This document shows, in pieces, positions 27,526 through 35,409 of a stretch of DNA of 37,436 nt (position 1 is its first letter; every line of letters starts with the position of its first letter). Made by a program: the position numbers and the translations under genes. The notes under the pieces were generated by a model, which did not search any database, had not been told where the DNA came from, and saw only the letters and a program-made list of their open reading frames with translations. The stretch spans positions 1-37,436 of the forward strand of contig SYIT01000084.1 in the NCBI GenBank assembly GCA_005798685.1. The letters run 5' to 3'. The stretch comes from Actinomycetota bacterium (GTDB lineage Bacteria; Actinomycetota; Thermoleophilia; Solirubrobacterales; Solirubrobacteraceae).

Positions 27526-28715
27526 GGAGTGCTGCTCCCGAGCCGCCCCAGTTCAAGCTGGCGGACGAGATCGTCAGCGTCGCTGCGCGAGCGCAGGTTG
27601 TGCTCGGTAATTGTCGTGCGCTCGCTGACGGGAAGCTGCGAAAGGTTGATACCGGAGATGTAATCCTCGCGGTAGAGGTTGATCCCCAAGGGCAGTTCGT
27701 AGGGGACGCCTTGATAGACGCTGACGAAGCCCTCACGGTCGGCGCCGACGAAATAGACCGCCTGCGAGGCGAAGTAGATCCCCGAAAGCAGCAGCGCGGC
27801 GACGAAGAGCGCCAACACGGTGCCAATCCCTGGCTTCCAGCGACGGCGGCGCTTCGCGGTAGGTGCGCGCGGATCGCGTGGCATCCGCCGCTCGACGCTG
27901 GCCGCCGCGGCGCCACCAACGGGCGCCTTCGCAGCCGGTAGCTCAGCGACGTCAAGACCAACCTGCGTTGCCTCGATCTCACTTGCGGCGGCGGATCCGA
28001 GCACTTCGAGGCGCATCAGCACGACGGTAATGTTGTCGCGCCCGCCGGCCTCGTTGGCGGCCGCGATCAAGCCACGTGTGGTCGCCTTCAGCGGCTCGCC
28101 ACGGGCGAGTATCGCGGCTATCTGCTCGTCGCTGATCATCGTCGAAAGACCGTCGCTGCAGAGCAGCAGCAGATCGCCGTCGCGCGCGCCGACCGTCTGC
28201 GCGTCAGGCTCTACTACCGACTCCGGCCCAAGCGCGCGCGTGATGATTGAGCGCTGCGGATGATCGAGCGCCTGCTCCTCGGTCAACTGACCTTGCCTGA
28301 CCATCTCCTCAACCAGCGAGTGATCGTCAGTCAGGCGCTCGAGCGCACCGTCACGCCAGCGGTAACAGCGGCTATCACCAACGTGCACCAGCGTCACGTG
28401 TTTTTCACCAACGTAGGCGGCGGTGACAGTGGTTCCCATCCCTGCCCGCTGATCATCGGCCACCGAAAGCGCGTGGATCTGCGAGTTGGCCTGCCGAACG
28501 CTTTCGCTCAGCTGCTGCTCAACGCTCTCACCTTCGCCCAAGCCGCCGGAGAGCACCTCAATCGCCGTGGCTGAGGCAATCTCACCGGCCTGCGCACCTC
28601 CCATTCCATCGGCAACCGCGAAGAGCGGCGCGCGGGCCAGGAATGCGTCCTCGTTCGCGCGGCGCTGGCGGCCGGTGTCGGTCAGCTCGGCATGTTCGGC
28701 AACGCGCAGCATCAA
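27522..28715 (-). CDS. pstP: PP2C-family Ser/Thr phosphatase (Stp1/PstP-like)
   Basis: RRANEDAFLARAPLFAVADGMGGAQAGEIAS, VTLVHVGDSRCYRWRDG, LLLCSDGLSTMISDEQI, NEAGGRDNITVVLM; C-terminal TM. Confidence 0.95.
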   Translation of the reverse strand: MMLRVAEHAELTDTGRQRRANEDAFLARAPLFAVADGMGGAQAGEIASATAIEVLSGGLGEGESVEQQLSESVRQANSQIHALSVADDQRAGMGTTVTAAYVGEKHVTLVHVGDSRCYRWRDGALERLTDDHSLVEEMVRQGQLTEEQALDHPQRSIITRALGPESVVEPDAQTVGARDGDLLLLCSDGLSTMISDEQIAAILARGEPLKATTRGLIAAANEAGGRDNITVVLMRLEVLGSAAASEIEATQVGLDVAELPAAKAPVGGAAAASVERRMPRDPRAPTAKRRRRWKPGIGTVLALFVAALLLSGIYFASQAVYFVGADREGFVSVYQGVPYELPLGINLYREDYISGINLSQLPVSERTTITEHNLRSRSDADDLVRQLELGRLGSSTP

Positions 28716-29200
28716 GAATCAACGAACAAGAACTCACTGTCACCTATCCGCACGCGGTCGCCTTGGTGCAGTGGTTGAGGACCATTGACCGTCTCTTCAT
28801 TGAGGAAGGTGCCGTTGGTTGAACCGAGATCCTCGAGCACCACGCGGCCGCCCTGCAGAACGAGCCGTGCGTGAGCCGAGGAGGCGTACGGATCATCGAG
28901 CCGAATCTCTGCCTGTTCGCCGCGGCCAAGAACGGCGCCTCCGGCAATCTCGTACTCCATTCCCGGCGTATGGCCGGGGGCGCGTTCAACGACGAGCCTT
29001 GGATCGCCCACCCCTGACGGGGCGGCGCCCGCGGTGACGGCGCTATGGATCCCAGTTGCGTCGGCCGGTGGTGAACCAGCGACACGCTGCTCATCGGGGC
29101 GACTCAGATCCCGCATCGTGCTGCGCACAACCCAGGCGACAAAGAGGAAGAGGACGAGCAGGAAGGCGCCCTGCAGCACGATCGCCGTCGGCTGCAGCAT
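28712..29200 (-). CDS. fhaB: FHA domain protein with N-terminal TM (FhaB-like)
   Basis: GAVLGRGEQAEIRLDDPYASSAHARLVLQGGRVVLEDLGSTNGTFLNEETV; position between the fhaA-like gene and pstP. Confidence 0.9.
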   Translation of the reverse strand: MLQPTAIVLQGAFLLVLFLFVAWVVRSTMRDLSRPDEQRVAGSPPADATGIHSAVTAGAAPSGVGDPRLVVERAPGHTPGMEYEIAGGAVLGRGEQAEIRLDDPYASSAHARLVLQGGRVVLEDLGSTNGTFLNEETVNGPQPLHQGDRVRIGDSEFLFVDS

Positions 29201-29940
29201 CAGCGAGCCTCAAAGCGGCCGCTGACCGGCCCCAGCTTGATCTGGTCACCATCGCTCAGTCGCAGCGAGCCGTTGACGCGGCCACCGTTGACGACGACGC
29301 CGTTTGTCGAACCGAGGTCCTCGACGATCCACCCCTCAACGTCGTCGCAAAGGATCTGCGCGTGTTGGCGCGAGACGTCAGGGCTCGCCAGCACTACGTC
29401 ACAGGAGCTGCTGCGGCCGATCACTGACCCGCCCCGGGAGATCGTAAAGCGCGTCCCTTCGGCTTCGAAGATCGCCCTGGCCGGCATCGGCGCCAACGGT
29501 TCGCGCGCTTTGGCTGCAGGCGCCGGCGCCGGCGCTGCTGACGGCGGCGGCTCCTTAGCTGGGATCTGATCGAGCTGAACGACGCGAGTCTCAATCCCAA
29601 ACTCACCAAGACCGAGCGCTGCATCGACGCCAAATTGAATTATCGGACGCGATACGAGCGTCAAACGCTCGGAGCGGGCGTGTTCAAGCAGGTGTCCGGC
29701 CAGTTCGTCGGCGACCTCATCCTCGACGCCGTCGTAACGGGCGCGATCTTCAGGCGAAAGCCAGATCACGTACTCGTTCGGGGCGTAGCTGCGTGAGAGC
29801 GAAACTTTGACGTTCTGATCCATCTCACGCGTAAGCCGACGTGAGATCTCAACCGGGCCAACCTCGGTGCGGAAGACGCGACCGAATGTGCCTTCGACGA
29901 GGCCACTCAGTCGCTGCTCAAGGTTACGTAGAACGCTCAT
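29200..29940 (-). CDS. fhaA: DUF3662 + FHA domain protein (FhaA-like)
   Basis: MSVLRNLEQRLSGLVEGTFGRVFRTEVGPVEISRRLTREMDQ...YAPNEYVIWLSPEDRARYDGVEDEVADELAGHLLEHA; C-terminal FHA GSVIGRSSSCDVVLASPDVSRQHAQI...DLGSTNGVVVN. Confidence 0.93.
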   Translation of the reverse strand: MSVLRNLEQRLSGLVEGTFGRVFRTEVGPVEISRRLTREMDQNVKVSLSRSYAPNEYVIWLSPEDRARYDGVEDEVADELAGHLLEHARSERLTLVSRPIIQFGVDAALGLGEFGIETRVVQLDQIPAKEPPPSAAPAPAPAAKAREPLAPMPARAIFEAEGTRFTISRGGSVIGRSSSCDVVLASPDVSRQHAQILCDDVEGWIVEDLGSTNGVVVNGGRVNGSLRLSDGDQIKLGPVSGRFEAR

Positions 29941-30047
29941 AGTTTGGGGGCCATCACGGTGCGCGCTGAAAGCCGATCATACGGTCTTTCCTGCTCGTGC
30001 GACCATGCTACGGACTGGACCTGCCGCTGCGCGTCAGAGTCTATTTT

Positions 30048-31793
30048 TCAGCGGTTTTCGCGGACCGCTGCCGCGGCCAGCGCAACCAGCGCGGCCAGCG
30101 CACTGCCCGCTACCAAGACGCCGCTCGGCGGCGTTGCCAACGGCCAGTTCAGCGCGCCTGCAAGCAGAACGCTGGCCGCCGTCAGCGCCGCGGCCCAAAG
30201 CATGGCCGTTGCGAGCTGAACTCCGGCAAGGCGAGTGGCCATTATCGACGGCAGCATCCACGCCGCTGCAGCCCAGACCAGCGCAACCAAGGGAACGCCG
30301 TGGCCGACGATCGAGATCACGACTTCGCCAGCGGCTGCGGCTGAGCCGGCCCAGTTTTCGGGCAGCGCAGCATCACCAAAAAGCAGCCTGCTCTGGGCGA
30401 CCGGTTCTGCAAGTGCCAACCACCAGAAGCCAAGCCCGCCAAGCGCGGCGCGTTCCTTGGCGCTAGCCCTGAAGCCGGCGAAAGCTGGAGAGGCGAGCGC
30501 CAAGCTGACGAGCGCCAGCAACGGCGCGAGAAACGGCAGCAGCCAGATTGTCGGATCGCGCGGCAGCAGCAGCACTGTTGGCACCAGCGCCGCCCACAGC
30601 AGCACCGCCCAGCCAGGCAATCCAGCAGCTACGAAGAAGGCGCTGAGCACGGCAGCAACGAGCAGCGCGCCAATCCGTGGCAGCAGTGCCACAGCCAGTA
30701 CGGCACAGAGCGTGACCCACAACAGCGGCAGTTGCGGCGCCTTCGCAATCGGCGCGAGCGCCAGCATCGAAGCAACCACCAGCGCCGCCGCCGCGGCCGC
30801 GGCGATCAGCCGCTGCGGAACTGAAACCGAGCGATCGAACGCAGCCTGCTCAGGCCATTCGAGTGGCCCGTCCTGCTCGTAACCCTCAATCAAGCTGGTG
30901 TCGACGGCGCCAGCCGTCGTGTCGGTCTGCGGAAGGCCGTCGATCAACCCCTCGCGCAGCTCCGCCAAGCTGCCTCGGTTAAGCTCCTCCGGCTGCACCG
31001 CCCAGTCGATCGCATCGCAGATCTGTTCCGGCAGCTCTGGCCGAAGCTGGCTCAGCGGTGGCAGCGTCGTCCCGACCCTGCGCGCCGTCGCCGCTGCGCC
31101 AGCGGCGCGGATTGGGTTGATGCCGCTGAAGGCCTCGTAGAGAACCAGTGCCATCGAGTAAAGGTCGCTCTGGCCGCTGACCGGGTTGCCGTCGGCCTGC
31201 TCGGGAGCCATGTAGGCGAGCGTGCCAACGACGTCGCCTGTGCGCGTCAGGGCATCGTCGCCAGCGATCAGCGCAATTCCGAAATCGGTCAGCTTGACAA
31301 TCCCAGCCTCCCCATCGGGACGATCGGGAATGATGATGTTGGCTGGCTTGATGTCACGATGGATCACGCCGCGCGCGTGCGCGTGGCTGAGCGCGTCGCA
31401 GAGCGCGACGCCGATCCGACCAACGTCACGGTCCGAAAGCTCGCCCGCGACGAGCCGCTCACGCAGCGTCTTGCCGCGGACCATCTCAGAGACGAGATAG
31501 ACAGCTTCAGCGTCACGGCCGGCTTCGTGGAGGGCAACTATTCCGGCGTGATTGAGCCGCGCAGCGGCGATCGCCTCACGCTCAGCTCGCGCCGCCATCT
31601 CCGAATCATGGGCCTCGATCCGTTTCACCGCTACAACGCGGTCGAGCCGCTCGTCCAATGCCAACCAGACGACGCCAAAGGCGCCGGCCCCGAGGCGGCG
31701 CATCAGCCGATATCGCTCGAGCACAACGGTCGCCGTACCCTCGCTCTGCGGCGGCGAATCAAGCTGAACGAGAGTTCTATCGACGGTACCCAC
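30048..31793 (-). CDS. Ser/Thr protein kinase with polytopic membrane C-terminal half
   Basis: YRLMRRLGAGAFGVVWLALDERLDRVVAVKRI, VIHRDIKPANIII, LTDFGIALIAG, GTLAYMAPEQADG; about 260 C-terminal residues are mostly hydrophobic. GTG start. Confidence 0.93.
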   Translation of the reverse strand: MGTVDRTLVQLDSPPQSEGTATVVLERYRLMRRLGAGAFGVVWLALDERLDRVVAVKRIEAHDSEMAARAEREAIAAARLNHAGIVALHEAGRDAEAVYLVSEMVRGKTLRERLVAGELSDRDVGRIGVALCDALSHAHARGVIHRDIKPANIIIPDRPDGEAGIVKLTDFGIALIAGDDALTRTGDVVGTLAYMAPEQADGNPVSGQSDLYSMALVLYEAFSGINPIRAAGAAATARRVGTTLPPLSQLRPELPEQICDAIDWAVQPEELNRGSLAELREGLIDGLPQTDTTAGAVDTSLIEGYEQDGPLEWPEQAAFDRSVSVPQRLIAAAAAAALVVASMLALAPIAKAPQLPLLWVTLCAVLAVALLPRIGALLVAAVLSAFFVAAGLPGWAVLLWAALVPTVLLLPRDPTIWLLPFLAPLLALVSLALASPAFAGFRASAKERAALGGLGFWWLALAEPVAQSRLLFGDAALPENWAGSAAAAGEVVISIVGHGVPLVALVWAAAAWMLPSIMATRLAGVQLATAMLWAAALTAASVLLAGALNWPLATPPSGVLVAGSALAALVALAAAAVRENR

Positions 31794-31936
31794 TAGCTCC
31801 TACATTCTGCGTTATTGGCGCGCTGCCTGCCGCAGTAGCGCAGCGGCCGATTTGCGAGCAAACTTGCATCGCGGCCAAGTTTCGGGTTTCGTCGTCATAC
31901 TTCGCACCAGCGGCTTACGTTTGCAGCGCCTTCCTA

Positions 31937-33064
31937 GTGTCTTTCTTCGACAACGACCCAACTCAAGTCAGTTCCGTCCCTCGGCGCCCAGCCGAGCCGC
32001 GCCGTCCTGCTTCGCCTTCAGGCGACACCCCTCCGGGTGACCGGCAGACGATGCGCATGCGCCAGGCGATCGCGATCGGTGTCGGCGTAATCCTGCTGCT
32101 GATAATCATCTTTGGCGTCAAGGGCTGCCTCGACACCGCCAGCGAAAGCGCGCTGAAGGATTACAACCGCAATGTCGCGGCGATTGTCGCCAACTCCGAC
32201 AAACAGGTGGCGGCGCCATTCTTCGAACTGCTCAGCGGTGGCACGGCCGGGGCAGCGGCCGGCGACCTGCAGGTACAGATCAACCAGATCCGCCTCGCTG
32301 CCGAGGAAGACGGCAAGCGAGCCGACGAACTTGACGTGCCAAGTGAGATGCGTGACGCGCAGCAGAACCTCGTCCTGGCGCTAAACCTGAGATCCGGCGC
32401 GCTGACGAAGGTCGCCGAGCTGCTGCCGAAGGCGCAGGGGAACGGGCAGGCGGCAGAGACCGCGACGAACGAGATCGCCGGTCAGATGCAGGCCTTCTTA
32501 GCTTCCGACGTCGTTTATTCACAGCGCACCGCACCACTGATCAAGCAAGCGCTGGACGAAGCCGGGATCACCGGTCAGACGATTGAGCCGAGCCAATCGT
32601 TGCCCAGCTACACCTGGCTGGCACCAAAGACGATCGCAGCGGCTATCGGCGGGCAGGCAGGGCCCGGAACGGCTGGCGGCGCGGTCGCTCCTGGCCTCCA
32701 CGGTCACGCGATCAACGGCACGACGATCGCTGGAACTGAGCTTCAGCCTTCACCAGCAGCCAACAAGGTTTCAGCAGCACCGCCGGTAGCGGTCACCGTC
32801 AAGCTGCTCAACGGCGGCGAGAGTAACGAGGCGAACGTCACCGTGACGGTCACGCTCACCGCTCCGGGTGCCAAGCCGGTAACCGCGAAGAAGGTCATAA
32901 ACCAGACGACCGCCGGTTCTGAGATTGATGTAGCGATCGCGCTGCCCTCGGTGCCTGCCAGTGGCACCGCAGCCACGTTGACGGTCAAGGTTGACCCCGT
33001 CCCGGGCGAGACCGGCACCGACAACAACGAAGCGACCTACACAGTTCTCTTTGCCGGCGGTTGA
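31937..33064 (+). CDS. Membrane-anchored extracytoplasmic protein with C-terminal CARDB-like domain; function unknown
   Basis: TM MRQAIAIGVGVILLLIIIFGVKGCL; C-terminal VKLLNGGESNEANVTVTVTLTAPGAKPV...VDPVPGETGTDNNEATYTV is CARDB-like. GTG 31937 preferred over the track start 31658, which lies inside the divergent kinase gene. Confidence 0.72.
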   Translation: MSFFDNDPTQVSSVPRRPAEPRRPASPSGDTPPGDRQTMRMRQAIAIGVGVILLLIIIFGVKGCLDTASESALKDYNRNVAAIVANSDKQVAAPFFELLSGGTAGAAAGDLQVQINQIRLAAEEDGKRADELDVPSEMRDAQQNLVLALNLRSGALTKVAELLPKAQGNGQAAETATNEIAGQMQAFLASDVVYSQRTAPLIKQALDEAGITGQTIEPSQSLPSYTWLAPKTIAAAIGGQAGPGTAGGAVAPGLHGHAINGTTIAGTELQPSPAANKVSAAPPVAVTVKLLNGGESNEANVTVTVTLTAPGAKPVTAKKVINQTTAGSEIDVAIALPSVPASGTAATLTVKVDPVPGETGTDNNEATYTVLFAGG

Positions 33065-33080
33065 TAGCCCCCCTCGGGTC

Positions 33081-33086
33081 TATCCT
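33081..33086 (+). promoter_or_regulatory. Predicted -10 element (leaderless) of the DUF4446 gene
   Basis: TATCCT 9 nt before ATG 33096. Confidence 0.45.
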
Positions 33087-33095
33087 CTGGGCAGC

Positions 33096-33617
33096 ATGAA
33101 CGCCCTAGACAGCAGCGCGGGACAAATCGCCGTCATTGCGCTCGTCATTGCGGCGCTCGCCTTGTTCGCCGTGATCGTTGCGCTGCGCAAACTGCGCAGC
33201 TTACGGCGCGATCAGAGGCTCGTGATCGGCGAGAGCGAGCGCGACATCACCGCTCACGCGGCAGACCTCGAGCGTCAATTTGTCGCACTCCACGACCACC
33301 TGATCGACATAGCGACGCGGCTGGATGGCCGGGTCGCCAGCGCTGAGAAACGGCTCGACGGCGCGATCAGCCACCGCGCCGTCATCCGCTACGACGCCTA
33401 CAACGAGCTCTCCGGCCACCAGTCGGTTTCAATTGCTCTGCTCGACGCCGCTCGTTCAGGGGTCGTTATCTCCTCGATCCAGCACCGTGATCAGACGCGC
33501 TTCTATGTTCGCCAAGTTGAGCGAGGAAAGGGCACAGTCGAACTCTCGCCAGAGGAGCAGCAGGCGGTCGATGGAGCAATTGCCGGCGAACTGCTCGACC
33601 TCGCTGAGAGCGGTTGA
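33096..33617 (+). CDS. DUF4446 family protein
   Basis: N-terminal TM, RKLRSLRRDQRLVIGES..., RYDAYNELSGHQSVSIALLDAARSGVVISSIQHRDQTRFYVRQVERGKGTVELSPEEQQAV. Confidence 0.85.
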   Translation: MNALDSSAGQIAVIALVIAALALFAVIVALRKLRSLRRDQRLVIGESERDITAHAADLERQFVALHDHLIDIATRLDGRVASAEKRLDGAISHRAVIRYDAYNELSGHQSVSIALLDAARSGVVISSIQHRDQTRFYVRQVERGKGTVELSPEEQQAVDGAIAGELLDLAESG

Positions 33618-34462
33618 TGCGCGTCGGTTATCTTGGCCCGGCCGGAACCTTCAGCGAGCAAGCGATGCGCGAATCGCCCCAGCTCACTGGCCTGACCGAT
33701 CCGCAGATCATTCCCTTGGCAACCGTCCACGATGTTGTCAGCGCGGTTCAAGACGGAGTTGTTGACCGTGCGATCGCGCCGATTGAGAACTCGGTTGAAG
33801 GCGGCGTCAACGAGGTAATCGACGCGCTCGTCCACGACGCCCCCGACGTCTCAGTGATTGGCGAGTACGTGCTTGAGGTCAACCCCTGCCTGATTGCCCG
33901 CGAAGGCACCGCTTTGAGCGAGGTAACAACGGTGATTTCGCACCCACAGTCGCTCGCCCAGTGCGCCTCATTTCTGCGCCGCGAACTCCCCGGCGCCAAG
34001 CTCCAGCCAAGTAATTCAACGGCTGCCGCCGCCGCAGAGGTGCTTTCCAGCGAGCAGCCACTGGCGGCGCTCGCCAGCCCGGCAGCGGCGGCACAGGGCG
34101 GCGCCGCTGTGCTGGCCGATTCGGTAGCCGACCATGACCTGCTGGCGACCCGTTTCATCTGGCTCTCACGCCAACCGGCTGAGGCTCCAACGTCGCAGCA
34201 AGGCGGCAAGAGTTCGATCCTCTTCTCCGGCAGCGGCGATGGCGCGCCCGGATGGCTGCTCGACTGTCTCTCGGAGTTCGCGAGCCGCTCGGTCAACCTG
34301 ACGCGGATCGAATCACGGCCGGCGCGGCTTGAGCTGGGCCAGTACATCTTCTTGATCGACATCGACGGCCGAGTCGACGAGCCCGGGCCGGCGGCCGAAG
34401 CTCTCGCTGGGCTAGCCGCCCACTGCCAACGGGTTCGCGTTCTCGGCAGCTACCCGATCTAG
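33617..34462 (+). CDS. pheA: Prephenate dehydratase
   Basis: MRVGYLGPAGTFSEQAM, APIENSVEGGVNEVIDAL, ISHPQSLAQC, DLLATRFIWL (TRF motif), C-terminal ACT domain (SVNLTRIESRPARLELGQYIFLIDIDG). Confidence 0.96.
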   Translation: MRVGYLGPAGTFSEQAMRESPQLTGLTDPQIIPLATVHDVVSAVQDGVVDRAIAPIENSVEGGVNEVIDALVHDAPDVSVIGEYVLEVNPCLIAREGTALSEVTTVISHPQSLAQCASFLRRELPGAKLQPSNSTAAAAAEVLSSEQPLAALASPAAAAQGGAAVLADSVADHDLLATRFIWLSRQPAEAPTSQQGGKSSILFSGSGDGAPGWLLDCLSEFASRSVNLTRIESRPARLELGQYIFLIDIDGRVDEPGPAAEALAGLAAHCQRVRVLGSYPI

Positions 34463-34542
34463 CAGCCGCGCCAGTTGGCCCAATCGCGCTAGCGGCGATG
34501 CGCCAACCGCAGGCGACACGGTTAGACTCGCGGGCGAGCGAG

Positions 34543-35121
34543 ATGAAGACGCTAACTGCATCTGCCCCCCTCGAGTTGGCGCCGCCTATCGCGCGCGACA
34601 GGCCGCTGCGCGATGTTGGCCGCGTTCTCGTTCTAAATGCGACCTACGAACCAATAAACGTCTGCACGGTCCGCCGCGCTGCGGTGCTGCTTCTCAAAGA
34701 GAAGGCCGACATGGTCGAGCGCAGCGACGGCGAGCTTCGCTCCGAGCACCGAGTACTGCAGCGGCCGGTCGTGATCAAGCTGCGCCTTTACGCCAAGGTG
34801 CCGCGCGATAGTTCAAAGCGCAAGATTACGCGGCGCGCCGTTTTCGCGCGTGATGGCTGGGCCTGCCAGTACTGCGGTACGCGCTCCAACCTGACCGTCG
34901 ACCATGTGATCCCTCGCTCCAAGGGAGGGCTTTCGACTTGGGAGAACATCGTCTCCTCCTGCGCTCCTTGCAACAGACGCAAGGCTGACCGACTTCCAAC
35001 CCAGATCAACATGCACCCGCGCAAGCCGCCGCGCGTTCCGGGTGCGCACGTTTTCATTACCGTCGCAGCGCAGAGGATCCCCGCCGCGTGGCTTCAGTGG
35101 TTACCTGCTGAAGCGGCCTGA
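34543..35121 (+). CDS. HNH endonuclease family protein
   Basis: VLVLNATYEPINVCTVRRAAVLLLKEKADMVE...FARDGWACQYCGTRSNLTVDHVIPRSKGGLSTWENIVSSCAPCNRRKADR. ATG 34543 preferred over track start 34498 because a TAGACT box lies at 34523-34528. Confidence 0.93.
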   Translation: MKTLTASAPLELAPPIARDRPLRDVGRVLVLNATYEPINVCTVRRAAVLLLKEKADMVERSDGELRSEHRVLQRPVVIKLRLYAKVPRDSSKRKITRRAVFARDGWACQYCGTRSNLTVDHVIPRSKGGLSTWENIVSSCAPCNRRKADRLPTQINMHPRKPPRVPGAHVFITVAAQRIPAAWLQWLPAEAA

Positions 35122-35159
35122 TAATTGTCCCTAAGTCCTGCTAGCTTTGGCGCTACCAG

Positions 35160-35397
35160 AGAAAGGGGGTGGTCCAAATCGATAGACCAATGTTTTTCGG
35201 GACCCTGGAGGTGACCGGCCGCTAGCGCGGTTGGCTGGAACCGCTAAGCGGAAATCCAATCCGGGACACCGTTGGCCGATCCGCCGGAGCTGGTCCCCCC
35301 GGCCGCCCGCCAAAGTGGCGAGTGAATTCCGATCGGCCAATTCAAATTCAGTCAGCTGTCGGGAAGGGCGTCGGGTCTTAGATCCGGCGCCCTTCTC
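35160..35397 (+). ncRNA. Structured noncoding RNA candidate (possibly a raiA-motif-type RNA; identity unverified)
   Basis: Noncoding 288-bp gap with nested inverted repeats: TGGTC/GACCA (35170-35174/35185-35189); CCGCT..GCGGTT/AACCGC..AGCGG (35219-35251); TTGGCCGATC/GATCGGCCAA (35272-35281/35331-35340) enclosing GCCGG/CCGGC and CGCCA/TGGCG; ends in a strong hairpin. Confidence 0.7.
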
Positions 35398-35400
35398 CTT
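35363..35400. terminator. Hairpin terminator between the + strand RNA and convergent gyrA (possibly bidirectional)
   Basis: GAAGGGCGTCGG (35363-35374) pairs with CCGGCGCCCTTC (35384-35395) with one G-U; the stem extends inward (GTC/GAT) to a 3-nt loop; followed by TCCTT on +; ends about 15 nt from the gyrA stop. Confidence 0.8.
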
Positions 35401-35409
35401 TGCGGCGAG

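Noticed and set aside
35190-35225. 11-codon ORF MFFGTLEVTGR inside the RNA candidate as a leader peptide
   Set aside because: Spacing of about 20 nt from the SD-like core is too long and the region is better explained by RNA structure; no regulated downstream gene on the + strand.
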